Positions 43,785-52,585 are shown, counted from the first letter of the stretch. The stretch is DNA of 64,000 bases from Betaproteobacteria bacterium (GCA_016709965.1 JADJLT010000002.1:124001-188000); one strand, 5' to 3'. The notes: generated from the letters alone by a model not told the origin. Numbers and translations are program-made.

Positions 43785-43867
43785 TCGACTAGCAGCAAAC
43801 GGTTGCCTGAACCAGCTTCGGGCAACCTCCTCCGGCCAGACGCCGGATGCGTCAAACAGAGAGCAAC

Positions 43868-44842
43868 ATGGATAAACAAAACAAAATCATCGGTGGCCTG
43901 ACCCTGATCTCGCTTATCTGCCTGGTTGCAGCCTATTTTGCCCCAATCTGGTGGGTATCCCTGACCGCCCCGAACTACCCCCCCGATGCCTTCCCCGATG
44001 GCATCCGCATTCATTTTCATTTTGATGGCGTCTATAACGGTTGCAAGGTCGCCGGCAAAGGCAGTCGGATGGCCAACGAGATCATCCAGAAGGATCTTGA
44101 AGCGACCGACGAACGCTACAACCCGATCACCGACGCCGCCAAAAACGTCGACAAAGGCGCTGAGGGACTTGACTGCGTTCATGAGATGAACACCATCAAC
44201 CATTACGTCGGCATGTTCCCGATTGCCACCGGCGCGCCAGTCGAGAAGCCGCTGGCCAAGTTCTTCTTCGGCTTCTTCGCCGTGATGATGCTTGCCTTCA
44301 CAATGGCCAGGAAAAAACCACGTTTAATCGTGTTGACCGCAGGATTCGCGGCCGTTGCTACGTGGATGCTGGTTGACCAGTTCTGGCTCGGTCATCTGGA
44401 AAGCCACGTTCAGGCCTACATGCAGGAATCAGGCTCCTTCTTTAAGGATATGGAACGAATCAACAGTTGGGGTGATAACGTCCGCAACATTTCAAAGATC
44501 GTCGTCTTCGGCTTGATTGCCACCATGGCCATCGTAATTGCCGGCGTAGCAAAAATACGGCCGTTCCAGTTGCTGCTGGCGCTGGTGCCCGCTTTGTTGC
44601 CTGTCTTCTTCGTCATCACCTACGCAGGGTGGTTGTGGTTCTTTGGCCACAACATGCACCCGTGGGGTGCCTTCACCGTCAAGCCTTTCATGCCCACCGT
44701 ATTTGGTGAAGGCAAGGTCGCCCAGTTCTCGACCTTCTCCTATCCTTACTGGGGTTATGGCCTGCTGCTAACAATTTTTGCCTGCATGATGCTAGCCCTT
44801 CTGATTCGTCGCAAACAACTGCGCGAAGGAAAGGCCGAGTAA
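43868..44842 (+). CDS. nosB: NosB, membrane protein of clade II nos clusters
   Basis: 324 residues from ATG 43868. About six membrane helices (roughly 8-27, 131-152, 158-175, 212-233, 238-260 and 295-317), with a periplasmic loop of about 100 residues after the first. The opening IIGGLTLISLICLVAAYFAP and GIRIHFHFDGVYNGCKV are recognisable in NosB. The protein is found with Sec-type NosZ and not with Tat-type; its role in N2O respiration is not settled. Fits between nosC2 and nosD. Confidence 0.88.
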   Translation: MDKQNKIIGGLTLISLICLVAAYFAPIWWVSLTAPNYPPDAFPDGIRIHFHFDGVYNGCKVAGKGSRMANEIIQKDLEATDERYNPITDAAKNVDKGAEGLDCVHEMNTINHYVGMFPIATGAPVEKPLAKFFFGFFAVMMLAFTMARKKPRLIVLTAGFAAVATWMLVDQFWLGHLESHVQAYMQESGSFFKDMERINSWGDNVRNISKIVVFGLIATMAIVIAGVAKIRPFQLLLALVPALLPVFFVITYAGWLWFFGHNMHPWGAFTVKPFMPTVFGEGKVAQFSTFSYPYWGYGLLLTIFACMMLALLIRRKQLREGKAE

Positions 44843-44847
44843 TCTTG

Positions 44848-46206
44848 GTGATCCGCCTCAAGCATCTGGCCAAGGCCAGCCTCGTCACCGCGCTGCTTCT
44901 GGTGCTTTCAACCGGAAACACGGAGCAGCAATCAGACGTGCCGGCAGGCATGGGGGCTCGTGCCGATGTAGACCGCCCCAAGCCAACCTTCATGTTGCAC
45001 GAGCGCGACAAGCGGGTACACGGCCTGAAACCATTTCAGGATCTGGTGGATCGCGCCGAATCCGGTTCGGTACTCAAGCCGCCGCCAGGCAATTACGCCG
45101 GGCCGGTCACCATCAACAAGCCACTGACTATCGATGGTGGCGGCCAAGTCACCATCGACGCCGGCGATAGAGGCACGGTGATGATTTTGAATACGAGCAA
45201 TGCAGTGGTGCGCGGAGTGCACCTGACCGGTTCCGGCGACTCGCATGACACGGACGACTCCTGCCTCGACGTTCGCGGAGACCACAACACGCTCGAAAAT
45301 ATCGAGATGGACAACTGCCTGTTCGGCCTCGACCTCAAACAATCAAACAATAATGTGATTCGCGGCAACAGCATCCGCTCCAAGGATCGCGAACTCGGGG
45401 TTCGTGGTGATGGTCTGCGTCTTTGGTACAGCAACGACAATCTGATCGAGAACAATCGGATTATCGATTCACGAGACATGGTGGCCTGGTACTCGAACAA
45501 GAATACCTTCCGCCATAATCTGGGTCGGCGGAGTCGCTACTCGATCCACTTCATGTTCGCCAATGACAATGTGGTCGAGAACAACGAATTCTACGACAAC
45601 GCGGTCGGCGTCTATTTCATGTACACCGAAGGCGGGGTTGTCCGCGACAACGTCATCTCGCACGCCACCGGTGCTACTGGTATGGGCATCGGTTTCAAGG
45701 AGTCTTCAGGCACGATCATTGAAAACAACGAGATCATTTATTGCGGTGTCGGCATCGGCTCCGACCTCTCGCCATTTCAGCCTGACAGCACCATCGAAAT
45801 CCGCGGCAACCGCTTCGCGTATAACGGTGTCGGCATCCTGTTCAACAGCGAAACCGGTGGCAACCACATGCTCGATAATGTATTCGAGGGCAATCTGACT
45901 CAGGTGGCCTACGGCGGACATGGCGACAACAACAATAGCCCGAAGAATGTCTGGAGCGGAAACTACTGGGACGACTACCAGGGGTTCGACCGCAATGGCG
46001 ACGGGATTGGCGACAAGACTCACGAGCTTTACGCCTATGCCGACCAGATCTGGATGGAAATGCCGGTGGCCCGCTTTTTCCGTAGTTCGCCGGTCATGGA
46101 ACTCCTTGATTTTCTTGAACGCCTTGCCCCCTTCTCCACACCGGACCTGATCCTGCGCGATGAAAAGCCGCGCTTCATCAAACCTGAAAGAATGGCACGA
46201 TCATGA
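44848..46206 (+). CDS. nosD: NosD, periplasmic copper-site maturation protein
   Basis: 452 residues from GTG 44848; a TTG three bases earlier is also in frame, and AAGGAAAGG upstream fits both. Signal peptide (LVTALLLVLSTG), then a right-handed parallel beta-helix seen as recurring NN-type turns (NTLENIEMDNC, NNVIRGNSIR, NLIENNRIIDS, NVVENNEFYDN). NosD works with NosF and NosY to assemble the CuZ site of NosZ. Here nosD is separated from nosF by nosG and nosH. Confidence 0.95.
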   Translation: MIRLKHLAKASLVTALLLVLSTGNTEQQSDVPAGMGARADVDRPKPTFMLHERDKRVHGLKPFQDLVDRAESGSVLKPPPGNYAGPVTINKPLTIDGGGQVTIDAGDRGTVMILNTSNAVVRGVHLTGSGDSHDTDDSCLDVRGDHNTLENIEMDNCLFGLDLKQSNNNVIRGNSIRSKDRELGVRGDGLRLWYSNDNLIENNRIIDSRDMVAWYSNKNTFRHNLGRRSRYSIHFMFANDNVVENNEFYDNAVGVYFMYTEGGVVRDNVISHATGATGMGIGFKESSGTIIENNEIIYCGVGIGSDLSPFQPDSTIEIRGNRFAYNGVGILFNSETGGNHMLDNVFEGNLTQVAYGGHGDNNNSPKNVWSGNYWDDYQGFDRNGDGIGDKTHELYAYADQIWMEMPVARFFRSSPVMELLDFLERLAPFSTPDLILRDEKPRFIKPERMARS

Positions 46207-47069
46207 GCGAGAGCAACAACGAGCCACCTCGCCAGGTGGCATCCGATCAAACGCCGGCCATCTCGATTGCCAAACGACAAACGGGCCGGCGCCGCGTCTT
46301 GCGAACAATACTGTTGACCGGCGGCGTACTCGGTGCGGCAATGTCCGGCTTCCTGCCTATCATCTATTCGCAGAAAAAGCGGCTGCGGCCACCCGGCGCG
46401 CTGGATGAAAAGGACTTTCTTGGCAGTTGCATCAAGTGCGGCCAGTGCGTTCAGGTTTGTCCTGTACAGGCGATCAAGCTGGCCGACCTGATCGATGGGG
46501 TTGGCGTCGGAACACCTTATATTGACCCGCGCAATCAGGCCTGCGATTTCTCCTGTGACGCCGTGCAATGCATTCTTGCCTGCCCCACTGGCTCGCTGAC
46601 GTACCACAAACCGGATTTCCTTCCTGTTCGTGCCGGTGCCGCCCTGGCCACCAAGCCAATTTTGCTGGCCAAGGAGAACGACCCCGAGCCAACACTCAAT
46701 CTCCATGAACGCATCGGCGTTGCCCGACTGACCCGCCCGGAAGCCTGCCTGGCCATTCAGGGCAAGGGTTTCAAAGGGCAAACTCGCGGCGCCGACTTCA
46801 AGGGGAGGATGCGCTACATGGCAGTCGACCGCTGGAAGCCGGTCAAGATTAGCAGCCACCCCTACGATGTGCCCGAATGCGATTTATGCGTCCGCGAATG
46901 TCCGGTCAAGGGTGCGATTTCCATTGAAACGGTGTTTGCTCCCGATGGCAGCAAGCGCAAATCACCGGTCGTTCATGAACCGTGTGTCGGTTGTGGCGTT
47001 TGTGAAATGGTCTGCCCGGTAGAACCTGGCTGCATTACTGTTGAAGCTGGCGAGGTCTGGAAAACATGA
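46203..47069 (+). CDS. nosG: NosG, ferredoxin-type electron transfer protein
   Basis: 288 residues, overlapping nosD by 4 bp. A basic, twin-arginine-like start (RRRVLRTILLTGGVLGAA) is followed by four cysteine clusters for [4Fe-4S] centres: CIKCGQCVQVCPVQAIK, the looser CDFSCDAVQCILACP, CDLCVRECPVKG and CVGCGVCEMVCPVEPGC. NapG-like. Together with NosH it is thought to form a quinol dehydrogenase feeding the nos cytochromes. Confidence 0.93.
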   Translation: MSESNNEPPRQVASDQTPAISIAKRQTGRRRVLRTILLTGGVLGAAMSGFLPIIYSQKKRLRPPGALDEKDFLGSCIKCGQCVQVCPVQAIKLADLIDGVGVGTPYIDPRNQACDFSCDAVQCILACPTGSLTYHKPDFLPVRAGAALATKPILLAKENDPEPTLNLHERIGVARLTRPEACLAIQGKGFKGQTRGADFKGRMRYMAVDRWKPVKISSHPYDVPECDLCVRECPVKGAISIETVFAPDGSKRKSPVVHEPCVGCGVCEMVCPVEPGCITVEAGEVWKT

Positions 47070-48043
47070 GCGCACTACTCAATCGGCGGTTTTTTGACCA
47101 GATCAAGGTGATGTTCGGTGCCGAGCCAACGAAGCCCAAGAAAATCAGCCCGGCTGCCCAGAAAATCCATTTCTACAAAAAGGGCAATCGTGACCTGATT
47201 GCCGAAAAACTCCACGCTCGCGCCCATGCCCAACACAAGAACACCTGGCGCAACCGGCGTTGGGCAACGCTCATTTTCGCCAATCTGCTGTTCACCCTGT
47301 CATTCTTCCTCGACATCCAGATTCTTGAAGGCGCACTCACCGCCTCGCGCTTCGTCGGCTTTCATCTGATCGACCTGAATTCGGCACTGCAGGTCATGCT
47401 GGCCCACAAGCACATCATCAACAACCTGCTGATTGGTACCGGCACAGTCCTGGTTCTTTGGGCACTGCTCGGAGGCCGTACCTTCTGCTCCTGGGTTTGC
47501 CCCTATCATTTACTCGCTGAATGGGCCGAAAAAATCCACTTGTTCCTGGCCAAAAAGAAGCTGGTAACCGACCAGACAATGGATCGCCGCCTGCGTACCG
47601 TTTTCTGGATCGTCTTTGCCCTGCTTGCCCTGGCAACGGGCTATACGGTTTATGAGGCCATCTCGCCGACCGGCATTCTTTCCCGCGCCCTGATCTACGG
47701 ACCGGGCCTGGCACTCCTCTGGGTTCTGGCGCTGCTCTTTTTCGAAGTCTTCTTCTCGCGTCGCGCCTGGTGTCGCTACGCCTGCCCGATCGGTTTGACT
47801 TATGGCGTCGTCGGTATCGTTTCGCCGGTACGCATCATCTACAAACTGGATGGATGCTTCCATGAAGGCGACTGCCGCAAGGTCTGCCTGGTGCCGCATG
47901 TGCTGGATACCGTGATCAAGGGCCGGGCGGTCGAGACCGAGGTGCCCATAGGCCCCGACTGCACGCGCTGCGGATTGTGTGTTGACACCTGCCCGACTGG
48001 ATCACTGAGCTTCGAGGTCAAGGGGCTGTCAAAGCTCGCCTGA
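47066..48043 (+). CDS. nosH: NosH, membrane Fe-S protein (NapH-like)
   Basis: 325 residues, overlapping nosG by 4 bp. Four to five membrane helices between about 70 and 255, with the NapH-type motifs FCSWVCPYHLLAEWAEKIH and WCRYACPIGLTYGVVG in the loops. Two [4Fe-4S] clusters lie at the cytoplasmic end: CHEGDCRKVCLVP and CTRCGLCVDTCPTGSL. Predicted to oxidise quinol with NosG. Confidence 0.93.
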   Translation: MSALLNRRFFDQIKVMFGAEPTKPKKISPAAQKIHFYKKGNRDLIAEKLHARAHAQHKNTWRNRRWATLIFANLLFTLSFFLDIQILEGALTASRFVGFHLIDLNSALQVMLAHKHIINNLLIGTGTVLVLWALLGGRTFCSWVCPYHLLAEWAEKIHLFLAKKKLVTDQTMDRRLRTVFWIVFALLALATGYTVYEAISPTGILSRALIYGPGLALLWVLALLFFEVFFSRRAWCRYACPIGLTYGVVGIVSPVRIIYKLDGCFHEGDCRKVCLVPHVLDTVIKGRAVETEVPIGPDCTRCGLCVDTCPTGSLSFEVKGLSKLA

Positions 48044-48095
48044 TTTTTGATCCGGATTTTGACCCAGGTTCAAAGTTGATGGCAGTGCCCGACTC

Positions 48096-48101
48096 TATAA
48101 T
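48096..48101 (+). promoter_or_regulatory. Possible -10 box of nosF
   Basis: TATAAT seven bases upstream of the preferred nosF ATG (48109). If used, the transcript would start at or next to the start codon. No well-spaced -35 hexamer was found. Confidence 0.35.
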
Positions 48102-48108
48102 TGCTTCC

Positions 48109-48966
48109 ATGATCAAATTTACGAACGTTGTAAAAGACTTTCGCCGGGCGCGAGTCCTTGATGGAATCAATCTGGACATTGGCATCGGTGAACGCGTCGC
48201 ACTGATCGGATCGAACGGCGCCGGCAAGACCACCTTGATTCGCTGCCTGCTTGGCGAATACACCTACGGTGGCGAGGTGGCCATCAACGGTCTGGACCCG
48301 CGCAGTAACCGGACACAGGTACTCGGCAACATCGGCTTCGTACCGCAACTACCGCCACCACTGAAAATGCCGGTGGGTCAATTGATCGATTTCTCTGCCT
48401 CACTTTGTGGCACCGATCCGCTGCGTATCCACGCCATTGCAAAACGACTCGGCCTGGCCATTGAAGAAATTCTCTCGCGCCAGTTTGTACGCCTCTCCGG
48501 CGGCATGAAACAGAAACTGCTAATTGCCATTGCCCTCGGTCGCGAAGCCAAGGTATTGGTCATGGACGAACCGGCGGCAAATCTCGACCCGGAAGCGCGC
48601 AAAATATTCTTCGACCTGTTGGCCGAGCGTCTTGACGATGCCACGATGATCATCTCCAGCCACCGTCTCGATGAAGTCTCGGCCCTGGTCAATCGCGTCA
48701 TCGAAATGGACATGGGCAAAGTCGTCCTTGACGACAAAGTGGCCGATGCAGTCACGCTGACTGCGAAGCTGGCCTGCCGCATCGTGCTCAGTCGCTTCGA
48801 ACCGGCTTTCGCCAAAGCACTGAATGGCTGGCAGTTCTCCAGCAGCGACGACAATCGCATCTGGGAAGGCGAGATTGCTGGGCCGGATCGCCTGCGTTTT
48901 CTCGGCATTGTCTCCCGCTACACGGCGCTGGTCAGCGATCTGTCGCTGGCTGAAATTCGGTCCTGA
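48109..48966 (+). CDS. nosF: NosF, ABC transporter ATP-binding protein
   Basis: 285 residues from ATG 48109, which gives the normal ABC opening MIKFTNVVKDFRR; ATG 48079 would add ten residues. Walker A GSNGAGKTT, signature RLSGGMKQKLL, Walker B VLVMDEPAANLDP and the switch His in IISSHRLDEV are all intact. With NosY it forms the ABC transporter that supplies sulphur or copper components for NosZ CuZ maturation. Neither start has a good Shine-Dalgarno. Confidence 0.95.
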   Translation: MIKFTNVVKDFRRARVLDGINLDIGIGERVALIGSNGAGKTTLIRCLLGEYTYGGEVAINGLDPRSNRTQVLGNIGFVPQLPPPLKMPVGQLIDFSASLCGTDPLRIHAIAKRLGLAIEEILSRQFVRLSGGMKQKLLIAIALGREAKVLVMDEPAANLDPEARKIFFDLLAERLDDATMIISSHRLDEVSALVNRVIEMDMGKVVLDDKVADAVTLTAKLACRIVLSRFEPAFAKALNGWQFSSSDDNRIWEGEIAGPDRLRFLGIVSRYTALVSDLSLAEIRS

Positions 48967-48967
48967 T

Positions 48968-49456
48968 ATGTGCGACACCCATCGCCGCCAGTTTCTCGGT
49001 CGCCTCGGTATCGGCGGGCTGCTAATGACGCCGCTTGCCGCCGCCCTTTCGGGTTGCAGCAAGAAGAACTGGCCGGAAGGCATGCTCGAGATCAAATGGG
49101 ACCGCGACACCTGCGCACGGTGCAGCATGGTCATTTCGGACCGTCGATTCGCTTGTCAGCTCCGTGGCGGCCCCGACAATACTGTTTTCAAGTTCGACGA
49201 CCCCGGCTGCCTTGCTTTCTGGCTCAAGGAAAAGACTGATAAGTATCCGTGGATGGCCGATGCCACGACGCGTATCTGGATCGCTGACTTCAATAGCAAA
49301 GGCCGCGAGGAAATGACTTGGCTCGAACCCAAACGCGCCCAGTTCATCACCAAGACCTCGCCGATGGGCTACAACTTTGCTGCCGTCGCCATGCCGATGC
49401 CCGGCAGCCTCGATTTCACCGACATGCGCCAGCACATTCTGGCCAAGGGCAAGTGA
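48968..49456 (+). CDS. nosL: NosL, copper-binding lipoprotein
   Basis: 162 residues from ATG 48968. The N-terminus has both a twin-arginine-like HRRQFLGRLGIGGLL and a lipobox LSGC, so a lipoprotein exported perhaps by Tat. The NosL domain includes CARCSMVISDRRFACQLRGG, with the Cu(I)-binding Cys/Met pair, and FDDPGCLAFWL. NosL delivers copper to apo-NosZ. One base separates it from the nosF stop. Confidence 0.94.
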   Translation: MCDTHRRQFLGRLGIGGLLMTPLAAALSGCSKKNWPEGMLEIKWDRDTCARCSMVISDRRFACQLRGGPDNTVFKFDDPGCLAFWLKEKTDKYPWMADATTRIWIADFNSKGREEMTWLEPKRAQFITKTSPMGYNFAAVAMPMPGSLDFTDMRQHILAKGK

Positions 49457-49686
49457 ACCTTGAAACCTCAATTGACCGCCTATCAATCCCTGGCCAGCAG
49501 CACGAAATGCACTTCGTAACAATTCACCCGTTGTGGAGCAGCGCTACGCGACCGCTGGCGCATCTGGTCGGGCGTCCGGCTTTGTCGCTCCTTCTTGCAG
49601 GCATAAGCCTGCCGCGTCGTCGCTTCGCGCCGGCCATCCCGCCCAAACGCACCAACAGCCGCGCCCAACTAAGGATTCAAGGTTAA
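49457..49686 (+). other. Gap between nosL and nosY
   Basis: 230 bp inside an otherwise tight operon. Open frames cross it, but none has family features or a ribosome-binding site. No hairpin with a T run was seen. It may be a remnant of deleted sequence. Confidence 0.4.
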
Positions 49687-50514
49687 ATGAAACAACTGTG
49701 GCTCACCGCCAAGCTCGATATCGTCGAATCCCTGCGCGCCCGCTGGTTCCAGATCTACACGCTGGTCTTCGGCGGCATTGTCGCGTTGCTCTTCGTATTT
49801 GGCCTGACCGAATCGCGCGTGCTCGGCTTTATCGGCCTGTCGCGCCTGCTCGTTACCTATATCCAGCTAACCATGGCCATCCTGCCGATCTTCGTGCTGA
49901 TCACCACGGTTCGTTCGGTCGCCGGTGACCGCGAGGCTGGCGTCTTCGAATATCTGCTCTCTCTGCCGGTGTCGCTCTCCGCATGGTTCTGGGGCAAGAT
50001 TGTCGGTCGCTATATTGTGGTCTTTGCGCCAGTTTTCCTGGCCATGCTCGGCGCCGTGACCTGGGCGACCATTCAGGGCATTGAAGTACCCTGGGACATG
50101 TTCGGTTATTACACCGCCCTGCTCGCCGTGATGGCCATGTGCTTCCTCGGCATCGGCATGCTGATCTCCGCCATCGCCCGCACGACAGATATGGCGCAGG
50201 GCGCCGCCTTCATGGTCTGGTTGTTCCTGCTGCTCTTCCTCGACCTGATTCTGCTCGGTGTCATGATCCAGGGCAAGGTTGCACCAGAATTGGCTGTCAC
50301 GCTGGCCCTGGCCAACCCACTGCAGGTCTTTCGCACTGCCGCGCTGGCCCTCTTCGACCCGCAACTGATTGTCCTCGGCCCTTCTGCCTACGTCATCCTC
50401 GATCTGTTTGGCACCACCGGCTACAAGATTTTCGCGCTGGCCTATCCGGCAACGCTTGGCATCGTCAGTGCTACCATCGGCTACTTCATCTTTCGCCGTG
50501 GTGACCTGCCTTGA
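49687..50514 (+). CDS. nosY: NosY, ABC transporter permease
   Basis: 275 residues with six membrane helices (ABC-2 type): for example LVFGGIVALLFVFGLTESRV and YYTALLAVMAMCFLGIGMLI. The motif after helix 2, AGDREAGVFEYLLSLPVSL, is typical of NosY. Partner of NosF and NosD in CuZ maturation. Its stop overlaps the TTG start of the following thioredoxin-like gene (TTGA). Confidence 0.95.
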   Translation: MKQLWLTAKLDIVESLRARWFQIYTLVFGGIVALLFVFGLTESRVLGFIGLSRLLVTYIQLTMAILPIFVLITTVRSVAGDREAGVFEYLLSLPVSLSAWFWGKIVGRYIVVFAPVFLAMLGAVTWATIQGIEVPWDMFGYYTALLAVMAMCFLGIGMLISAIARTTDMAQGAAFMVWLFLLLFLDLILLGVMIQGKVAPELAVTLALANPLQVFRTAALALFDPQLIVLGPSAYVILDLFGTTGYKIFALAYPATLGIVSATIGYFIFRRGDLP

Positions 50515-51002
50515 AGACGCTGTTTGCACTTTTCATTTTCGGCCTTTTTCCCGGGTTGACCGTAGCAGAGGATATTTCCTCCGCCCCGCTGTTTGCCGTC
50601 ACGCTCAACGATCTCGACGACATGCCAGTCGCTCTGGAGCGTTACAAAGGCAAACCGCTGGTGGTCAATTTCTGGGCGCGCTGGTGCGGGCCCTGCCGTG
50701 CCGAAATCCCCGAACTGATCAAGTTCCGCGCTGCCCAAAAAGGCAAAATCGAAGTACTCGGCATCGGTATCGAAGACAAGGCGGAACCAGCCAAGGATTT
50801 CGCCAAGGCCTACGAGATGAACTACCCCGTCTTTGTTGCCAAGGAAAAAGGCTTTCCATTGATGCAAGCCCTAGGCAACACCAAGGGTGTACTCCCCTAC
50901 ACCCTGTTCATCGACCGCAATGGCCGGGTGATCCAGACAAAAATGGGCATTGTGAAAGCAGCCGATCTTGAGGCTGTTCAGGAAGCATTACTGAAAAAAT
51001 AG
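50511..51002 (+). CDS. TlpA-like thioredoxin-fold protein at the end of the nos cluster
   Basis: 163 residues, start TTG overlapping the nosY stop. Signal peptide followed by a TlpA/ResA domain: VVNFWARWCGPCRAEIPEL with CGPC active site, and cis-Pro region VLPYTLFIDRNG. A periplasmic thiol reductase that may keep Cys ligands of CuA or NosL reduced (inference from position). The signal peptide (IFGLFPGLTVAE) is encoded by a copy of the dispersed element. Confidence 0.9.
   Translation: MKTLFALFIFGLFPGLTVAEDISSAPLFAVTLNDLDDMPVALERYKGKPLVVNFWARWCGPCRAEIPELIKFRAAQKGKIEVLGIGIEDKAEPAKDFAKAYEMNYPVFVAKEKGFPLMQALGNTKGVLPYTLFIDRNGRVIQTKMGIVKAADLEAVQEALLKK
50531..50564 (+). repeat. Dispersed 33-bp element, copy K (signal peptide of the TlpA-like protein)
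   Basis: TTTCATTTTCGGCC, TTTTT, CCCGGGTTGACCGTAG. Read in the sense direction as FHFRPF in one frame and, in the frame used, FIFGLFPGLTVA, which forms the hydrophobic core and cleavage site of the signal peptide. Confidence 0.78.
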
Positions 51003-51116
51003 GCGCCAGGTGACCTGGGTCACAGACCCGTCATGGTTGAGCCGATAAAGTCTTGAGAACTGACCCCAGCCAGAAGCCGGGGGTTACCGAACCACAAACA
51101 GGACTGAGGAGAGACC

Positions 51117-51671
51117 ATGAAATTCAAGCCACTCGTATCCACGCTTATTCTTGCCGGCCTTGCGCTGGGCACGACCGCCAGCCATGCCGACGGGCTGAAA
51201 TTCTTCCCCGGCCTGCAATCCGGCTTCAAGTTCGACCCCAGCCTGGCCGTCTCGGTTGGCGTCATGGGCGCACCCTCCGCCAACAGCGATTCGATGTTTG
51301 TTTACGGTCTCGACTTCAACATGAACTGCGGCCTGATTCAAACCCCGGACAACCGCATCCGTACCCATGTGCAGATCAACCATGTCGATGAATCCGGCAT
51401 GAAATCGACATCCTTCGAGCTCTCACCGCGCTACACCCTGCCCATTGGCAACGGCTACTCAGTTGGCGCCGGCCCGGTACTCGCGCTGGTCATGGCCGAC
51501 AACGGCCGTACCGACAAAAACCTGTTCGGCTACGGCGCAGTGGTCGGCGCCAACTACCATAAAGGCATGTACTACTCGGGCCTCGACCTGCGTTATCTGA
51601 ACACCACCGAACGCGATAACGTCAGCTTCGAAAACTGGGCACTGCTCGCCAAGGTCGGCATCAACTTCTGA
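51117..51671 (+). CDS. Secreted small beta-barrel-like protein
   Basis: 184 residues with signal peptide ending ASHA and a mature part of alternating strands (NCGLIQTPDNRIRTHVQINH, GYGAVVGANYHKGMYYSGLD), ending in Phe (AKVGINF), as outer-membrane barrels do. GAGGAGAG precedes the ATG. It resembles small OmpW/PagP-sized porin-like proteins but no family is certain. It stands 114 bp after the nos cluster and may be independent. Confidence 0.75.
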   Translation: MKFKPLVSTLILAGLALGTTASHADGLKFFPGLQSGFKFDPSLAVSVGVMGAPSANSDSMFVYGLDFNMNCGLIQTPDNRIRTHVQINHVDESGMKSTSFELSPRYTLPIGNGYSVGAGPVLALVMADNGRTDKNLFGYGAVVGANYHKGMYYSGLDLRYLNTTERDNVSFENWALLAKVGINF

Positions 51672-51776
51672 TCCACCGGCCAATAAGGCCAGATGCATTC
51701 TGAGCTTGGATAGCGGGAGATTCGCAGCAAAATCAAGCTCGCGACCCAGCTTGGAATTGGCATCTCATATGCAACA

Positions 51777-51809
51777 CGATCTTAATTCCAATGCTTGGAA
51801 TTAAGATCG
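51777..51809. repeat. 15-bp perfect inverted repeat
   Basis: CGATCTTAATTCCAA and TTGGAATTAAGATCG around TGC. A third partial copy (TTGGAATTGG) lies about 35 bp upstream. No T run follows, so not a standard terminator. Confidence 0.85.
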
Positions 51810-51980
51810 CAAGTTGTTACCGGCTTTGAACTGGAAATGACCTCTAACAAGCGTATAGACGAGCGCAGATCCACTCAGTAACCCTCACTCAGCGCCTATC
51901 GATTGAATGACAATAGCGTACCGTTTGCTGCAATAGCCAGCTTTGTAAAACGGACGCTGAGGAACGTCGTCATAACCCGC

Positions 51981-52008
51981 AAAGAAAAAGCGGAGTAGCA
52001 CCCGCTTT
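51981..52008 (-). terminator. Rho-independent terminator of the PEP-CTERM gene
   Basis: AAAGCGG (51987-51993) pairs with CCGCTTT (52002-52008); on the minus strand a T-rich tail TTTTTCTTT follows. It lies 14 bp after the stop codon of the PEP-CTERM gene. Confidence 0.78.
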
Positions 52009-52021
52009 ATGTTTGCCCATG

Positions 52022-52585
52022 TTAATGAAATTGCCAAGTTTTCGATTTACGCCGTGAGAAAGCGAGACCGGCAATACCGATACCAACGAGAGAAAGAGAG
52101 ATTGGCTCCGGCACGGAAGCGGCGTAATTGCCCTGCAAGGCATCGATGTCGGCTGAAACTAGAGTGCTGGTGTTGGTAAGACGAACGTACGCAACGGGGT
52201 CGACAAATGCGCCGAAGTCGATCTGATTGTTCGTAGCACTGAACTCGCCAAGTAACGTAAAGGTAATATCGTCGGAACTGACCTCAACATTAAAAGTTTC
52301 GTTCGCGGACGACGCAATTTCAAATATAACCAGATCAACGCCCGCGCCATTTCCCAAGGCCGTATCGAACTTAACAGTAAACGATCCCAGTTGTGCCGGT
52401 GGATCAAATGTGGAACCCAAGAAAAGGCCACCGCCATCTGGCGCGCCAGTGACAATTCCACTGCCAAACGCTGTAACGTTGCTCGAGGTCACGAGTGACG
52501 TAGCGTATATCGGGGCTGCCAATGCCTGGTTTGCTCCAAAAGCTGCGAAAGACAGCACTGCGACTGAAAGGGCTTTTTTAATCAT
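52022..52585 (-). CDS. PEP-CTERM sorting domain protein
   Basis: 187 residues from ATG 52585 (GGAG seven bases upstream). Signal peptide ending QALA, a secreted domain rich in Thr, Ser and Val, then the PEP-CTERM tripartite tail: VPEP, hydrophobic segment LSLVGIGIAGLAF and basic RRK. Such proteins are processed by exosortase and often linked to extracellular polysaccharide. No exosortase gene lies in the window. Codon usage is more AT-rich than in its neighbours, which hints at a different origin. Confidence 0.9.
   Translation of the reverse strand: MIKKALSVAVLSFAAFGANQALAAPIYATSLVTSSNVTAFGSGIVTGAPDGGGLFLGSTFDPPAQLGSFTVKFDTALGNGAGVDLVIFEIASSANETFNVEVSSDDITFTLLGEFSATNNQIDFGAFVDPVAYVRLTNTSTLVSADIDALQGNYAASVPEPISLSLVGIGIAGLAFSRRKSKTWQFH

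Larger units (their letters stand above)
51672..52021. other. Intergenic region with a strong hairpin
   Basis: 350 bp without a gene. It contains a 15-bp perfect inverted repeat (51777-51809) and, next to the following gene, that gene's terminator. The middle part is AT-richer than the nos genes. Confidence 0.6.

Noticed and set aside
44310..44350. GTGTTGACCGCAGGAT in nosB
   Set aside because: Right core but no AT tract or T run at the proper distance; kept out of the count.
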